A DNA stretch of 64,000 bases from Tsukamurella pulmonis. GTDB taxonomy: Bacteria > Actinomycetota > Actinomycetes > Mycobacteriales > Mycobacteriaceae. This document shows positions 42,223 to 53,032 of the stretch, one piece after another (within the stretch, counting starts at the first letter, position 1; each line of letters starts with the position of its first letter). The DNA is taken from the NCBI RefSeq assembly GCF_900103175.1, contig NZ_FNLF01000002.1:992001-1056000 (forward strand), given 5' to 3'. A program made the position numbers and the translations under genes. The notes under the pieces were generated by a model, which worked only from the letters and a program-made list of their open reading frames with translations, was not told the origin of the DNA and ran no database searches.

Positions 42223-42957
42223 GTGGATCTGATCCTGCTCACATCCGACCGGGAGCCCGACACGGTGCTGCCGTCGCTGTCGCTGCTGCCGCACACGGTG
42301 CGGGCGCTGCCCGCGGACGTCTCCTCGCTGCTCGAGGTCGGTCCGGCCGAGGTCGCGCTGGTGGATGCCCGCTCCGATCTGGTGACCGCGCGCGGCCTGT
42401 GCCGCCTGCTGGGCAGCACGGGCGGCGGGCGGATGGCCGTGGTCGCGGTGCTCACCGAAGGCGGACTGGTCGCGGCGAACGCCGACTGGGGCATCGACGA
42501 CTTCCTGCTGCCGGCGATCGGCCCGGCGGAGATCGACGCGCGGCTGCGGCTCGTCGCGGCCCGTCGCGACGGCGGCGGCGAGGAGGAGGTGGTCGACAAG
42601 GTCACGCTCGGCGAGCTCGTGATCGACGAGGGCACCTACACCGCCCGCCTGCGCGGCAAGCCGCTCGACCTGACCTACAAGGAGTTCGAGCTGCTCAAGT
42701 TCCTCGCGCAGAACGTGGGCCGGGTCTTCACCCGCGCCCAGCTGCTGCAGGAGGTGTGGGGCTACGACTTCTTCGGTGGCACGCGCACCGTCGACGTGCA
42801 CGTGCGGCGCCTGCGCGCCAAGCTCGGCGCCGAGCACGAGGGCATGATCGGCACGGTCCGTAACGTGGGCTACAAGGCGGTGCGGCCCGTGCGCGGCAAG
42901 GGCGAGCGGCCCGTCGAGGACATGGAACCGACGGACGAGGATCTCGAGGAGCTGTAG
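42223..42957 (+). CDS. GlnR-like OmpR-family response regulator (Rv0818 type)
   Basis: The product has 244 residues from GTG 42223, which follows GGGGAGGG. The receiver-like N-terminus ([20 protein letters not shown]) lacks the standard acidic phosphorylation pocket, as in GlnR. The winged helix is [20 protein letters not shown], then [20 protein letters not shown]. In M. tuberculosis GlnR (Rv0818) controls nitrogen assimilation and nitrite reduction. The stop touches the mshD ATG, so the two genes are coupled. Confidence 0.85.
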   Translation: MDLILLTSDREPDTVLPSLSLLPHTVRALPADVSSLLEVGPAEVALVDARSDLVTARGLCRLLGSTGGGRMAVVAVLTEGGLVAANADWGIDDFLLPAIGPAEIDARLRLVAARRDGGGEEEVVDKVTLGELVIDEGTYTARLRGKPLDLTYKEFELLKFLAQNVGRVFTRAQLLQEVWGYDFFGGTRTVDVHVRRLRAKLGAEHEGMIGTVRNVGYKAVRPVRGKGERPVEDMEPTDEDLEEL

Positions 42958-43833
42958 ATGGTCGACGTGGTGCGCGGACCGATCGACGAGCCGGAGGCGG
43001 TGCTCGCGATCGCCGCGGCCGCGGAGTCCGCCGACGGCATCGGGGCGCTCTCGGAGCAGTTCCGTCTCGGCATCACCGGCGACGGCCCGCACCTGCTCGC
43101 ACGGGGCGCCGGCGGCGCCGTGGCGGGCTACGCGGGCGTCGTCGTCCCGCCCGCGGGAGGCCCCGGTGCGGCGGAGGTCGTCGTGGCACCGTCGGAGCGC
43201 CGACGGGGCGCGGGCCGCGCCCTGGTGACCGGCGCCCTCGAACTCGTCGGGGCGGACGGCACCGTCTGGGCGCACGGGGACCTGCCCGCGGCCCGCGCGC
43301 TCGCTGCGGAACTGGGCCTGGACGCGGTGCGTACCCTGCTCAACCTCCGGCGCCCGCTGGCCGGACTCGACCCGGCACCGTCGCCCGCGGAGGGGGTGCG
43401 GGTGCGGACCTACGCCGGCCCCGAGGACGACGCCGCGATCCTCGCGGTGAACAACGCGGCCTTCTCCTGGCACCCCGAGCAGGGCGGCTGGACGGGTGCG
43501 CAGATCGACGAGCGGACCGGCGCCGACTGGTTCGATCCGGCCGGGCTGTTCCTCGCCGTGGACGAGGCCGGCCGCCTGTTGGGCTTCCACTGGACCAAGG
43601 TCGCCGACCCCGCCGCCGGCCTCGGCGAGGTGTACATCGTGGCGGTCGATCCCGCAGGTCAGGGTCGTGGGCTGGGGCGTCTGCTCACCGCCGTCGGCCT
43701 GGAGTACCTGGCCGGGCGCGGGCTCGCCACGGTGGAGCTGTACGTCGAGGGCGACAACGCCGCGGCGCTGCGGACCTACGCCGGACTAGGTTTTAAGGAA
43801 AACGAAAGACACGTGGCGTACGCGCGACGGTAA
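42958..43833 (+). CDS. mshD: Mycothiol synthase
   Basis: The product has 291 residues with two GNAT domains. It acetylates the cysteine amine of Cys-GlcN-inositol, the last step of mycothiol synthesis. The C-terminal active domain has VYIVAVDPAGQGRGLGRLLT (acetyl-CoA loop) and TVELYVEGDNAAALRTYAGL. The N-terminal domain keeps only a weak version (EVVVAPSERRRGAGRALV). The ATG follows the regulator stop directly. It marks the host as a mycothiol-producing actinobacterium. Confidence 0.94.
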   Translation: MVDVVRGPIDEPEAVLAIAAAAESADGIGALSEQFRLGITGDGPHLLARGAGGAVAGYAGVVVPPAGGPGAAEVVVAPSERRRGAGRALVTGALELVGADGTVWAHGDLPAARALAAELGLDAVRTLLNLRRPLAGLDPAPSPAEGVRVRTYAGPEDDAAILAVNNAAFSWHPEQGGWTGAQIDERTGADWFDPAGLFLAVDEAGRLLGFHWTKVADPAAGLGEVYIVAVDPAGQGRGLGRLLTAVGLEYLAGRGLATVELYVEGDNAAALRTYAGLGFKENERHVAYARR

Positions 43834-43964
43834 TCCGTTCGACCTGCCGAGTTTCCCGGCCGTTCACTCGGGACACCCGATTCGGACACCCGGCCTCCCT
43901 ATGTTGCTGGATGACACCCGCAAAGCCGGGGTGCTCAATCCTGACCCGACCCGGAGGAATCTCG

Positions 43965-45086
43965 GTGAACTTCAAGCGTGGATCCGTATCGGCCCTTGCC
44001 ATGGTGGCCGCCCTGTCCCTGACCCTGTCGGCGTGCGGCGGCGAGGAGTCGAGCGAGGCCGCGGGCGGCTCCGCGGGCGGCGGCTCGGGTGTGCAGTGCG
44101 ACGGCAAGCTGCAGCTCAAGGGCAGCGGCTCGACGGCGCAGGCGAACGCCATGACCGTCTTCAAGAACACCTTCGCCCAGGACTGCGACGGCGCGAACGT
44201 CGACTACAGCGGCAACGGCTCGGGCCAGGGCATCACCGAGTTCACCTCGGGCCTGACCAATTTCGGCGGCTCCGACTCGCCGCTCAACGCCGACCAGGCG
44301 AAGAAGGCCGAGGAGAAGTGCGGCGCCCCCGCGCTGAACCTGCCGCTCGTCTTCGGCCCGATCGCCGTCGCCTACAAGCTCCCCGGCGACGTGTCCGTGA
44401 ACCTCTCGGCCCCGACCCTGGCGAAGATCTTCAGCGGCGCGATCACCAAGTGGAACGCGCCCGAGATCGCCGCCGAGAACAACGGCACCGCGCTCCCGGA
44501 CCTGCCGATCACCGTCGTCTTCCGCTCCGACGAGTCGGGCACCACCGAGAACTTCCAGAAGTACCTCGCCTCGGCCGCGCCGGCCGAGTGGTCCGCCGAT
44601 AAGAAGGGCAAGGCCTTCAAGGGCGGCACCGGTCAGGGCGCGAGCGGCAACGCCGCCGTCGCCGCGACCGTGAACAAGGCCGAGGGCACCATCACCTACG
44701 CCGAGTGGAGCTTCGCCAAGGCGCAGAAGCTGCAGGTCGCCAACATCATCACCTCGGCCGGCCCCGAGGCGGTCAAGCTCTCGAACGAGTCGGTGGGCAA
44801 GACCATCGAGTCCGCCAAGTTCAAGACCCCGGGCAGCAAGGACCTCGTCATCGACACCGAGGGCTTCTACAAGCCGTCGGCCGCGGGCGCCTACCCGATC
44901 GTCCTCGCGACCTACGAGATCGTGTGCTCGAAGTACTCGGACGCCGAGGTCGGCAAGGGCCTGAAGACCTTCCTCAAGGTCGCGGCCAGCAAGCAGGCGC
45001 AGGACCAGCTCGAGGGCCAGGGCTACGCCCCGATCCCCGAGTCCTTCCGCACCACGCTGAACGAGTCGATCGACTCCATCCAGTAA
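43965..45086 (+). CDS. pstS: Phosphate-binding lipoprotein PstS
   Basis: The product has 373 residues from GTG 43965, which follows GGAGGA. The lipobox TLSAC gives the lipid on C24. A Ser/Gly-rich spacer leads to LQLKGSGSTAQANAMTVFKN, NGSGQGITEFTSG and VVFRSDESGTTENF, the phosphate-binding loops. It captures phosphate outside the membrane for PstCAB. A 14-bp hairpin follows the gene, probably raising binding-protein mRNA relative to the permease. Confidence 0.95.
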   Translation: MNFKRGSVSALAMVAALSLTLSACGGEESSEAAGGSAGGGSGVQCDGKLQLKGSGSTAQANAMTVFKNTFAQDCDGANVDYSGNGSGQGITEFTSGLTNFGGSDSPLNADQAKKAEEKCGAPALNLPLVFGPIAVAYKLPGDVSVNLSAPTLAKIFSGAITKWNAPEIAAENNGTALPDLPITVVFRSDESGTTENFQKYLASAAPAEWSADKKGKAFKGGTGQGASGNAAVAATVNKAEGTITYAEWSFAKAQKLQVANIITSAGPEAVKLSNESVGKTIESAKFKTPGSKDLVIDTEGFYKPSAAGAYPIVLATYEIVCSKYSDAEVGKGLKTFLKVAASKQAQDQLEGQGYAPIPESFRTTLNESIDSIQ

Positions 45087-45100
45087 CGAACGACGCAGGA

Positions 45101-45146
45101 CGGGACGCCGTGCGGGCGGGCACAATGGTGCTCGCACGGCGTCCCG
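45101..45146 (+). terminator. Stem-loop between pstS and pstC
   Basis: CGGGACGCCGTGCG pairs with CGCACGGCGTCCCG over 14 bp, with an 18-base loop. There is no T-run. It is likely a partial terminator or mRNA-stabilising hairpin that favours PstS over PstC. Confidence 0.65.
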
Positions 45147-45170
45147 CCAGCCGGAAGGGACAGCTTTCGC

Positions 45171-46214
45171 GTGGCCGATCAACGGGGAGACATGGCGACT
45201 GAGGATTCAACCGACAGGGACGCCGGTTCCGACGGTGCGGCGACCGCCGCAGCGGCCGTCGACGGGGCCCCCTCCCGGACGAAGTTCGCCCACGGCACCG
45301 ACCGCATGGAGAAGATCTTCAAGTGGGCCAGCTACGCCTCCGGGATCCTCCTGGTCGCGGTCATCGCGCTCATCTTCCTGCAGCTCGTGGTGCAGGCGAT
45401 CCCGGCGCTGACGAAGAACAACGTCAACTTCCTCACCAGCTCCGAGTGGCAGACCAACCCCTCGAACATGCGGTTCGGCATCCTCGAACTGCTCAAGATC
45501 ACGGTGCTGTCCTCGGTGATGGCGCTCGTGATCGCCGTGCCGGTGGCCGTCGGTATCGCCACCTTCCTGGTGCAGTACGTGCCGCAGCGCCTCTCGCGCC
45601 CGCTCAGCGCGGTGATCGATCTGCTGGCCGCGGTCCCGTCGATCATCTACGGCCTGTGGGGCATCTTCGTCCTCGCGCCGTTCCTGGTGCCGCTGCAGCG
45701 CTGGCTCAACGAGAACCTCGGCTGGTTCTTCCTGTTCAAGACCGGCAACGTGGAGCTCTCGCTCGGCTCGACGGTGTTCACCGCCGGCATCGTGCTGGCG
45801 ATCATGATCCTGCCGATCATCACCTCGATCACCCGAGAGGCGCTGCGCCAGACCCCCGTGGCGCACCAGGAGGCCGCACTGGCCCTGGGCGCCACGAAGT
45901 GGGAGGTCATCCGCCTGACGGTCTTCCCCTACGGTCGCTCCGGCATCGTCGCCGGCTCCATGCTGGCGCTCGGCCGCGCGCTCGGCGAGACGATCGCGGT
46001 GCTGATCATCCTGTTCGCCGCCACCAAGACCTCCATCTGGTCGCTGTTCGACAGCGGCTACACCTTCGCTTCGAAGATCGCTTCCGCCGCGGCTGAGTTC
46101 GACAACGTCGACCAGCGCGGCGCCTACATCGCCGCCGGCCTCGTGCTATTCCTGCTCACCTTCGTGGTGAACGCGATCGCCCGCTGGATCGGCGGGGGAC
46201 GGGTGAACGGATGA
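45171..46214 (+). CDS. pstC: Phosphate ABC transporter permease PstC
   Basis: The product has 347 residues and six predicted helices after a hydrophilic Ala/Asp-rich tail. [20 protein letters not shown] is the cytoplasmic EAA loop that contacts PstB. GTG 45171 is used here (GAAGGGA upstream); ATG 45192 is an alternative. The stop overlaps the pstA ATG (ATGA). Confidence 0.94.
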   Translation: MADQRGDMATEDSTDRDAGSDGAATAAAAVDGAPSRTKFAHGTDRMEKIFKWASYASGILLVAVIALIFLQLVVQAIPALTKNNVNFLTSSEWQTNPSNMRFGILELLKITVLSSVMALVIAVPVAVGIATFLVQYVPQRLSRPLSAVIDLLAAVPSIIYGLWGIFVLAPFLVPLQRWLNENLGWFFLFKTGNVELSLGSTVFTAGIVLAIMILPIITSITREALRQTPVAHQEAALALGATKWEVIRLTVFPYGRSGIVAGSMLALGRALGETIAVLIILFAATKTSIWSLFDSGYTFASKIASAAAEFDNVDQRGAYIAAGLVLFLLTFVVNAIARWIGGGRVNG

Positions 46215-47125
46215 CCGCCACCGAACTCGACGACGTCGCCAAGAGCGGCACCGTCTTCCACCGCACCTCCACCGCGCGGCGGATCAAGAACAACGCCGCC
46301 GCGATCATCTTCGGCGCCTGCTTCCTGCTGGCGCTCGCGCCGCTGGTCTCGCTGCTCTACATGGTGATCGCCAACGGCATGCCGGCGATCGTCAGCCCCG
46401 AGTGGTGGACCAAGTCGATGGTCCGCGTGGCCCCCGACTCCTACGCGGGCGGCATCCGTCACGCCCTGTACGGCACGCTCGTGCAGGCCGGCATCGCGAC
46501 ACTGTTCTCCGTGCCGATCGGCGTCATGGTGGGCATCTACCTCGTCGAGTACGCCGAGGGCACGCGCCTCGGGCGGATCACCACCTTCATGGTCGACGTG
46601 CTCGCCGGCATCCCGTCGATCGTCGCCACACTCTTCATCTTCGGCATCTGGATCACCACCTTCGGCATGCCCCAGTCGGCGTTCGCGGTGAGCCTCGCGC
46701 TGATCCTGCTCATGGTCCCCGTCGTGGTGCGCGCCACCGAGGAGATGCTCAAACTCGTGCCGAACGAGTTGCGCGAGGCCTCGTACGCGCTCGGCGTGCC
46801 CAAGTGGAAGACCATTGTGCGCATCGTGCTGCCGACCGCCGCGTCCGGCATGGTCTCCGGCGTCTTCCTCGCCATCGCCCGCGTCGTCGGCGAGACCGCG
46901 CCCGTGCTGCTGCTCGTCGGCATCAGCGACCGGATGAACTACGACCTGTTCAACGGCAACATGTCCTCGCTGCCGCTGTTCATCTACGACCAGTACCGCA
47001 ACAACCCCGGCGCCGTCGGCGAGTACCGGGCCTGGGGCGCCGCCCTCACGCTGGTGATCCTCGTGGGCATCGCGAGCGGCCTCGCCGCCCTCATGTCCCG
47101 GCTGCTCGCCCCCAAGACGAAGTAA
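46211..47125 (+). CDS. pstA: Phosphate ABC transporter permease PstA
   Basis: The product has 304 residues and about six helices. [35 protein letters not shown] and [20 protein letters not shown] (EAA loop) are typical of PstA. Its start overlaps pstC by four bases; pstB starts 15 bases after its stop. It forms the membrane channel with PstC. Confidence 0.94.
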   Translation: MTATELDDVAKSGTVFHRTSTARRIKNNAAAIIFGACFLLALAPLVSLLYMVIANGMPAIVSPEWWTKSMVRVAPDSYAGGIRHALYGTLVQAGIATLFSVPIGVMVGIYLVEYAEGTRLGRITTFMVDVLAGIPSIVATLFIFGIWITTFGMPQSAFAVSLALILLMVPVVVRATEEMLKLVPNELREASYALGVPKWKTIVRIVLPTAASGMVSGVFLAIARVVGETAPVLLLVGISDRMNYDLFNGNMSSLPLFIYDQYRNNPGAVGEYRAWGAALTLVILVGIASGLAALMSRLLAPKTK

Positions 47126-47139
47126 CAAGGAGAACCATC

Positions 47140-47916
47140 ATGGCGAAGCGCCTGGACATCAAGGACCTGAACATCTACTACGGCGCGTTCCACGCGGTGC
47201 AGGACGTCTCGCTGACGGTGCCGCCGAACTCCGTGACGGCGTTCATCGGACCGTCCGGTTGCGGCAAGTCGACGGTCCTCCGGTCGATCAACCGCATGCA
47301 CGAGGTGACCCCGGGCGCCCGCGTCGACGGGCACATCACGCTCGACGGTGCCGACATCTACGGCGCCGGCGTCGATCCGGTGGGCGTGCGCAAGACCATC
47401 GGCATGGTCTTCCAGCGGCCCAACCCGTTCCCCACCATGTCGATCCGCGACAACGTCGTGGCCGGGCTCAAGCTGCAGGGCATCCGCAGCAAGTCCAAGC
47501 TCGACGAGGTGGCCGAGCAGTCGCTGCGCGGCGCCAACCTCTGGGGCGAGGTCAAGGACCGGCTGAACAAGCCCGGCGGCGGCCTCTCCGGCGGCCAGCA
47601 GCAGCGCCTGTGCATCGCCCGCGCCATCGCCGTCAGCCCCGACGTGCTCCTCATGGACGAGCCCTGCTCGGCGCTCGACCCGATCTCGACGCTCGCGATC
47701 GAGGACCTGATCGGCGAGCTCAAGCAGAAGTACACGATCGTCATCGTGACCCACAACATGCAGCAGGCCGCCCGCGTCTCGGACCAGACGGCCTTCTTCA
47801 ACCTCGAGGCCACCGGTAAGCCGGGCAAGCTCATCGAGATCAACCCGACCGAGAAGATGTTCGCCAATCCGGACGAGCAGGCCACCGAGGACTACATCTC
47901 GGGCCGCTTCGGCTGA
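47140..47916 (+). CDS. pstB: Phosphate ABC transporter ATPase PstB
   Basis: The product has 258 residues. Walker A is [20 protein letters not shown], the signature is [19 protein letters not shown] and Walker B is [30 protein letters not shown] is a PstB hallmark. ATG 47140 follows AAGGAG. M. tuberculosis has phoT at this place; here a full pstSCAB set is present. Confidence 0.96.
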   Translation: MAKRLDIKDLNIYYGAFHAVQDVSLTVPPNSVTAFIGPSGCGKSTVLRSINRMHEVTPGARVDGHITLDGADIYGAGVDPVGVRKTIGMVFQRPNPFPTMSIRDNVVAGLKLQGIRSKSKLDEVAEQSLRGANLWGEVKDRLNKPGGGLSGGQQQRLCIARAIAVSPDVLLMDEPCSALDPISTLAIEDLIGELKQKYTIVIVTHNMQQAARVSDQTAFFNLEATGKPGKLIEINPTEKMFANPDEQATEDYISGRFG

Positions 47917-47965
47917 CCGGTCACACCCGGGCGGTGATGTCGGATATCGGTCGTATCCTAGGACG

Positions 47966-49105
47966 ATGACATCGCAGCCCCCGGCCGACGGCCGGTACAG
48001 CACCGTGCTGCCGGGCAACCGCGTCGTCGCCCGCGCACGGAACGCGGTGCTCCTCGTCGACGCGCCGGCGCTCGGCGGCCCGGCCGCGGCCGCGGGGTTG
48101 ATCGCCGCCCTCGAGGCCGACGGCGATCGGACCGCCACCGTCCGCGACCACGCCGGGGTCGCCTTCGCACTGGTGGAGGTCGGGGACGATTCCGTGCGGG
48201 CGTTGCTGCGGGGCGCCGCCGGCGTCGACGCCGAGCGGGCCGTCACCGTCGCGATCTTCGCCGCCGCGGACGCCGCGGCACCCGAGCACGTCCTGCACGC
48301 CGACGCGGACCTCGTCGAGCGGGTTGCGCCCCTGGCACCCGGCGCGGTGGTCACGATCACCGTCGGTCCTCCGCCCCCGCCCGCCCCCGTGTGCGGTCCG
48401 ACCGCGCTGCGGCTCGGCGGCGGCGCCGTTCCCGGCGCCGGGATCGTGCTGTGGTCGGAGGCCTCGGTGCGGCCCGCGGGGGAGGGGGAGATCGCGACCG
48501 ACGTCTTCCCCGCCGACGCGCCCACCAACGAGGAGCCCACCGGGGTGAGCCCGCTGTTCGCCGCCACCGAGTACGACGTGGAGGTCGGCGCGGTGAATGC
48601 CGCCGCGCCCGCCGGGCCGGTGGTCGAGGGCCGGCGCTGCGCCTTCGGGCACCTCAACGCGCCCATCGCGGCCTACTGCACGCGGTGCGGGGCCCTCGTC
48701 GACCGCCGGGCCTCCCTCGAGCGAGGCCCCCGCCCGCCGCTGGGCGTGCTCGTCGCCGACGACGGCACCGCGTTCGTGGTCGAGGGCGACCTGGTGCTCG
48801 GCCGGGACCCGGCCGCGTTCGTCGCGCAGCGTGCGGGCCGCTCGGTCGACGGTGCCGGCCGGCTCGCGCCCGTCGTGCTGCCGGACCGCACCGGTGCGCT
48901 CTCGCGCGCGCACCTGGAGATCCGGATCGACGGGTGGCAGGTGCTGGCCATCGACGTGGGCTCCGCCAACGGCACCTGGGTGCGCCCGCCCGGGGCCGCG
49001 CAGCCGCTGCGGCTGCCGCCGGGGCAGCCCGTGCCGCTGGCGGTGGGCTCGGACATCCACCTGGGCGGGCGGATCCTGCAGCTGCAGGGCGGCGTGAGTT
49101 CCTGA
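47966..49105 (+). CDS. Zinc-ribbon and FHA-domain protein
   Basis: The product has 379 residues. A poorly conserved Ala-rich N-terminal half of about 210 residues is followed by a zinc-ribbon-like segment RRCAFGHLNAPIAAYCTRCG (about 224-243). An FHA domain follows at about 265-370, with VLGRDP, LSRAHLEIRIDGWQVLAIDV and GSANGTWVR carrying the phosphothreonine-binding Arg, Ser and Asn. It probably reads Ser/Thr kinase signalling. Similar proteins occur near type VII secretion genes, but none is seen here. A TATCCT -10-like sequence lies just before the ATG. Confidence 0.82.
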   Translation: MTSQPPADGRYSTVLPGNRVVARARNAVLLVDAPALGGPAAAAGLIAALEADGDRTATVRDHAGVAFALVEVGDDSVRALLRGAAGVDAERAVTVAIFAAADAAAPEHVLHADADLVERVAPLAPGAVVTITVGPPPPPAPVCGPTALRLGGGAVPGAGIVLWSEASVRPAGEGEIATDVFPADAPTNEEPTGVSPLFAATEYDVEVGAVNAAAPAGPVVEGRRCAFGHLNAPIAAYCTRCGALVDRRASLERGPRPPLGVLVADDGTAFVVEGDLVLGRDPAAFVAQRAGRSVDGAGRLAPVVLPDRTGALSRAHLEIRIDGWQVLAIDVGSANGTWVRPPGAAQPLRLPPGQPVPLAVGSDIHLGGRILQLQGGVSS

Positions 49106-49138
49106 TTCCCGGCCGGCTCGGGCCGGCCCCGGACAGCG

Positions 49139-49166
49139 GAACGGCCGCCCCGAAGGGCGGCCGTTC
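49139..49166. terminator. Bidirectional terminator between FHA gene and phoU
   Basis: GAACGGCCGCCC pairs with GGGCGGCCGTTC over 12 bp with a CGAA tetraloop. It lies between convergent stops at 49105 and 49179. Confidence 0.8.
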
Positions 49167-49178
49167 GTGCGGGTGGTC

Positions 49179-49841
49179 CTACTTGGAGACGTCCGCGGTG
49201 GGCTCGGGGCTGCCCGTGGCCTGGAAGATCACGCGGCGCCCGATCTCGACGGCGTGGTCGGCGAAGCGCTCGTAGTAGCGGCCCAGCAGCGTCACGTCGA
49301 CGGCGGCGGCGACGCCGTGCTTCCACTCGCGATCCATCAGCACGGTGAACAGGTGGCGGTGCAGATCGTCCATCGCATCGTCCTGCTCCTCGATCTCCGC
49401 GGCCTGCTTCGGGTCCTGGGTGACCAGGACCTCTCGGGCGGAGTTCGCCAGCTCGACGGCGAGGCGGCCCATCTCGGCGAAGTAGCCGTTGACCTCCTCG
49501 GGGAGGGTCTTGTTCGGGAACCGGCGGCGGGTCACCTTGGCGACGTGCAGTGCGAGCGCGCCCATGCGGTCGACGTCGGCCACGATCTGGAAGCCGGAGA
49601 CCACCACGCGCAGGTCGCTGGCGACGGGCGCCTGCAGTGCGAGCAGGGAGAAGGCCTCCTCCTCGGCGCGACGGCTGAGCCGGACGATCTCGTCGTGCTC
49701 GGTGATCACCTCTTCGGCGAGCGCGAGATCGGCCTGGAGCAGCGAGTTGGTCGCCTTCTCCATCGCGATACCCGACTTGTCGCAGATATCACCGAGGATG
49801 TCGTTGAAAGCAGCCATCTGCTGGATGTACGCATTACGCAT
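49179..49841 (-). CDS. phoU: PhoU-type phosphate signalling regulator
   Basis: The product has 220 residues in two repeats of a three-helix bundle. The metal-binding E/DxxxD motifs are seen in [14 protein letters not shown]-type and [18 protein letters not shown] regions, and the second repeat has [15 protein letters not shown] and [16 protein letters not shown]. PhoU restrains the phosphate sensor kinase through the Pst transporter and influences persistence in mycobacteria (PhoY2 is the equivalent). The ATG at 49841 gives [14 protein letters not shown]. Confidence 0.94.
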   Translation of the reverse strand: MRNAYIQQMAAFNDILGDICDKSGIAMEKATNSLLQADLALAEEVITEHDEIVRLSRRAEEEAFSLLALQAPVASDLRVVVSGFQIVADVDRMGALALHVAKVTRRRFPNKTLPEEVNGYFAEMGRLAVELANSAREVLVTQDPKQAAEIEEQDDAMDDLHRHLFTVLMDREWKHGVAAAVDVTLLGRYYERFADHAVEIGRRVIFQATGSPEPTADVSK

Positions 49842-49906
49842 GTGCGCAGTATATCGGGCTTTTCGTACGCAATCGCAGCGTTGGATGAACGCCGGGTGAA
49901 CGACGC

Positions 49907-51103
49907 TTAACCGCCGCTGGTCTCCTCCTCGGCACCCGGCATCGCGGCGGCGTCGGACTCCCACGGATCGTCGAGCCAGCCCTCGGGGAGCACCACCTTG
50001 CCGGGCGTCCCCTGCCGCCCGCGCGGGCCCTCGGCGTCCTTGGGGAAGGGCACATCGGGGTCGAGGGTGTCGAGCAGCGCCCGCAGATCGCCGAGCGTCT
50101 TGACGGTGGCGAGCCGCGTGCGCAGTTCGCCGCCGGCCGGGAAGCCGCGCAGGTACCAGGCGACGTGCTTGCGGATCTCCCGCATGCCCTTGTCCTCGCC
50201 GTGGTGCGCGGCCAGGAGCTCGCCGTGCCGGTACATGATGTCGGTGACCTCGCCGAGATTCGGCGGGACGGGCATCGGGGTGCCGTTGATCGCGGAGGAG
50301 AGCTCGGAGAACAGCCACGGCCGGCCGAGGCAGCCGCGGCCCACGACGACCCCGTCGCAACCGGTGCGCTCCATCATGGTCACCGCGTCCTCGGCGGCGA
50401 AGATGTCGCCGTTGCCGAGCACCGGGACGGTGTCGCCGAAGTGGTGGTGCACGTGCTCCTTGAGCCGGGTGATCTCGTCCCAGTCGGCCTGGCCGGAGTA
50501 GCGCTGCGCCGCGGTGCGCGCATGCAGGGCCACCGCGACGGCGCCCTGTTCGGCGGCGATGCGGCCGGCGTCGAGGTGGGTGTGGTGCTCGTCGTCGATG
50601 CCCACGCGGAACTTCACGGTGACGGGGATGTGCCCGCCCTGGCCGCCGTCGGCGATGCCGCGGACCGCGGCGTCGACGATGCTCGCGAACAGGTTCCGCT
50701 TGTAGGGCAGTGCGGAGCCGCCGCCGCGGCGGGTGACCTTGGGGACGGGGCAGCCGAAGTTCATGTCGAGGTGGTCGGCGAGGCCCTCCTCGGCGATCAT
50801 CCGCGCCGCCTCGTAGGTCCACTTCGCGTCGACGGTGTAGAGCTGCAGGCTGCGCGGGTCCTCGTCGGGCGCGAAGGTGGTCATGTGCATCGTGACGGGG
50901 TGCCGCTCGACCAGGGCCCGCGCGGTGACCATCTCGCACACGTACAGCCCCGCGACGGTGCCCGTCCGCGCGCGCTCGAGCTCGCGGCACAGGCTGCGGA
51001 AGGCCACGTTCGTCACGCCCGCCATCGGCGCCAGCACGACGGGGGAGTCGAGCTCGAACCGACCGATGCGCAGCTTGGGCTGCGCGGTGGTGGCAGTGGT
51101 CAT
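49907..51103 (-). CDS. dusB: tRNA-dihydrouridine synthase
   Basis: The product has 398 residues and is an FMN enzyme reducing uridine in tRNA D-loops. [20 protein letters not shown] opens the barrel. The catalytic cysteine is in [20 protein letters not shown], and [20 protein letters not shown] and [11 protein letters not shown] bind FMN. ATG 51103 follows GGAAGGAAGG on the minus strand. It occupies the Rv0823c position. Confidence 0.94.
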   Translation of the reverse strand: MTTATTAQPKLRIGRFELDSPVVLAPMAGVTNVAFRSLCRELERARTGTVAGLYVCEMVTARALVERHPVTMHMTTFAPDEDPRSLQLYTVDAKWTYEAARMIAEEGLADHLDMNFGCPVPKVTRRGGGSALPYKRNLFASIVDAAVRGIADGGQGGHIPVTVKFRVGIDDEHHTHLDAGRIAAEQGAVAVALHARTAAQRYSGQADWDEITRLKEHVHHHFGDTVPVLGNGDIFAAEDAVTMMERTGCDGVVVGRGCLGRPWLFSELSSAINGTPMPVPPNLGEVTDIMYRHGELLAAHHGEDKGMREIRKHVAWYLRGFPAGGELRTRLATVKTLGDLRALLDTLDPDVPFPKDAEGPRGRQGTPGKVVLPEGWLDDPWESDAAAMPGAEEETSGG

Positions 51104-51203
51104 CGTGGAGCCTTCCTTCCGGGGCGTTCACCCCATGATCGCCGCGCCGTCGTGCCGTGGCAAACCTGCCCGCGCGGGAGGTGGCGGAGTGCCCGGAAAC
51201 GAC

Positions 51204-51237
51204 GGGACCCGCCGCACCTGGTGGCGCGACGGGTCCC
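51204..51237 (-). terminator. Terminator after the desaturase gene
   Basis: GGGACCCG and CGGGTCCC form an 8-bp stem directly after the desaturase stop at 51251 in its direction of transcription. dusB follows downstream. Confidence 0.55.
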
Positions 51238-51250
51238 GGTGAGTCGGTGG

Positions 51251-52237
51251 CTAGACGGCCAGGCCGGCCTTCTCGCGCTTGGCGGCCTCGCGGGCCAGCG
51301 AACGGTCGCGCATCTCCTCGAACTTCACGGCCGCGGCCTCGAGCTCGTCGAGGAAGGCCGCGAGCTCCTCGCGGGTGCGCTCGCCCTCGGGCCCGAAGTC
51401 CTCGCGCTCGAAGATCTTCCACTTGCGCAGGACGGGCATGACGACCTCGTCCTTGTGCTGGCGCAGGTCGTAGATGCCGTGCTTGGCCATGAGCACGCCG
51501 TTGCGACGGAAGTCGGGCATGCCGGCGCCGGGCATCTCGAAGTGCTTGATGGTGTCGGTGATCGAGCGGATCGCCTGGTCCGGGACCAGGTCGAGGCCGG
51601 CCGCCGAGATGTTGCGGTAGAAGATCATGTGCAGGTTCTCGTCCGCCGCGATGCGCTGCAGCATCTTGTCGGCGATCGGGTCCTTGCAGACCTTGCCGGT
51701 GTTGCGGTGGCTCACGCGGGTGGCGAGCTCCTGGAAGGTCACGTACGCCACCGAGTGCAGCATCGTCATCTTCTGCTCGGTGTGCTGCGCGACCTTGCCC
51801 TGCGGATCCCAGCCGTTGGTCATGTGGATCATGCGGGCCTGCTCGAGCTTGACCGGGTCCACGCCGCGGGTGACCACGAGGTAGTCGCGCATCGCGATGC
51901 CGTGGCGGTTCTCCTCGGAGGTCCAGCGGCCGACCCAGTGGCCCCAGGCGTCGTCCATGGAGAAGTTCGCGGCGATCTCCCGGTGGTACGTCGGGAGGTT
52001 GTCCTCCGTGAGGAGGTTGGTGATCATCGCGGCCTTGGCGACCTCGTCGAGCTGGCTCTCCTCGGGGTCGTAGTCGGTCCCGCCGAGCGCCGCGTAGTTC
52101 TTGCCGTCCGACCACGGGATGTAGTCGTGGGGGCTCCAGTCCTTCGTCATCGAGAGATGGCGATTGACGTTGTCCTCGGCGACACCGGAGAGCTCCTTCA
52201 GGAGCTCCAGCTGCGTCAGTTGGCGGGTCGACATCAT
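51251..52237 (-). CDS. Acyl-ACP desaturase, DesA1-like
   Basis: This is a 328-residue soluble di-iron desaturase. Iron ligands lie in [16 protein letters not shown] (EENRH) and [15 protein letters not shown] (DENLH). [13 protein letters not shown] supplies another. In M. tuberculosis DesA1 (Rv0824c) acts on meromycolate precursors; the product here is probably used for mycolate or membrane lipids. Two adjacent ATGs are available; an AAAGAGGA sequence touches the first. Confidence 0.92.
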   Translation of the reverse strand: MMSTRQLTQLELLKELSGVAEDNVNRHLSMTKDWSPHDYIPWSDGKNYAALGGTDYDPEESQLDEVAKAAMITNLLTEDNLPTYHREIAANFSMDDAWGHWVGRWTSEENRHGIAMRDYLVVTRGVDPVKLEQARMIHMTNGWDPQGKVAQHTEQKMTMLHSVAYVTFQELATRVSHRNTGKVCKDPIADKMLQRIAADENLHMIFYRNISAAGLDLVPDQAIRSITDTIKHFEMPGAGMPDFRRNGVLMAKHGIYDLRQHKDEVVMPVLRKWKIFEREDFGPEGERTREELAAFLDELEAAAVKFEEMRDRSLAREAAKREKAGLAV

Positions 52238-52393
52238 TCCTCTTTCGACGTTTGGATCAGTTCCAGATTATCCCGAAAGTCTACGCACTTCGGTCGTTGT
52301 ACTCAACGTCCCCAGCGGAAAGTGACCACTTCGTGTAGGGGGCGCACGGAGTGCATCGTCCGCGGACGCCAGTACGTTACACCGAGACATGGG

Positions 52394-53032
52394 TCACAGG
52401 ATCCACCCCAGTTCCCGCGCGCGGACCGCGGCCTCGTACCGGTTCGACGTCCCCAGCTTGGCCATCGCCGACGAGAGGTAGTTGCGCGTGGTGCCCGCGC
52501 TCAGGTGGGCGCGCTTGGCGATCTCCTCGACCGAGGCGCCGTCGGCGGCGAACTCCAGCACGTCGGCCTCGCGTGCGGTCAGGGGCGAGTCGCCGGCGCT
52601 GATCGCCTCCGCCGCGAGCTCGGGGTCGACGTACCGCCCACCGTCGTGCACGGTGCGGATGACCTGCGCCAACGTCGCGGCGGGGGCGGTCTTGGGCAGG
52701 AACCCGCGGACCCCCGTCGCCAGGGCGCGCTTGAGGTAGCCGGGGCGCCCGTGGCTGGTGACGATGAGGGTCGCGGCGTCGGGGGTGCGCCGGAGCAGCT
52801 CGGCCGCGGTGTCGATGCCGTCGGGCCCCGGCATCTGCAGGTCGATCACCGCGACGGGCGACGCCGGGCCGTCGGCGGCGCGACGTTCCCACAGGGCGAT
52901 CAGCTCGGTGCCGGACGCGGCCTGCGCGATCACCGTGATGTCGGATTCGAGATCGAGCAGCGCGGCCACCGCCGCGCGGATGAGGTGCTCGTCGTCCGCG
53001 ATCATCACCTCGATCGCCGGTGTGTCGCTCAT
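52394..53032 (-). CDS. NarL/LuxR-type response regulator
   Basis: The product has 212 residues. The receiver domain has the acidic pair in MIADDEH and the phosphoacceptor D64 in VAVIDLQMPGPDG. The LuxR helix-turn-helix is LTAREADVLEFAADGASVEE, then KRAHLSAGTTRNYLSSAMAK. The ATG overlaps the kinase stop by four bases. It is the last gene of the five-gene exporter/two-component operon. Confidence 0.92.
   Translation of the reverse strand: MSDTPAIEVMIADDEHLIRAAVAALLDLESDITVIAQAASGTELIALWERRAADGPASPVAVIDLQMPGPDGIDTAAELLRRTPDAATLIVTSHGRPGYLKRALATGVRGFLPKTAPAATLAQVIRTVHDGGRYVDPELAAEAISAGDSPLTAREADVLEFAADGASVEEIAKRAHLSAGTTRNYLSSAMAKLGTSNRYEAAVRARELGWIL

Noticed and set aside
43862-43890. Possible PhoP/RegX3 box (GTTCACT and two GGACACC) before pstS
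   Set aside because: Spacing is 9 and 13 bp rather than a regular 11, and the match is weak, so it was not listed as a site.
49179-52115. 978-codon frame covering phoU, dusB and desaturase
   Set aside because: Only its end in the phoU frame is a real protein. The rest is a shadow of dusB and the desaturase in another frame.
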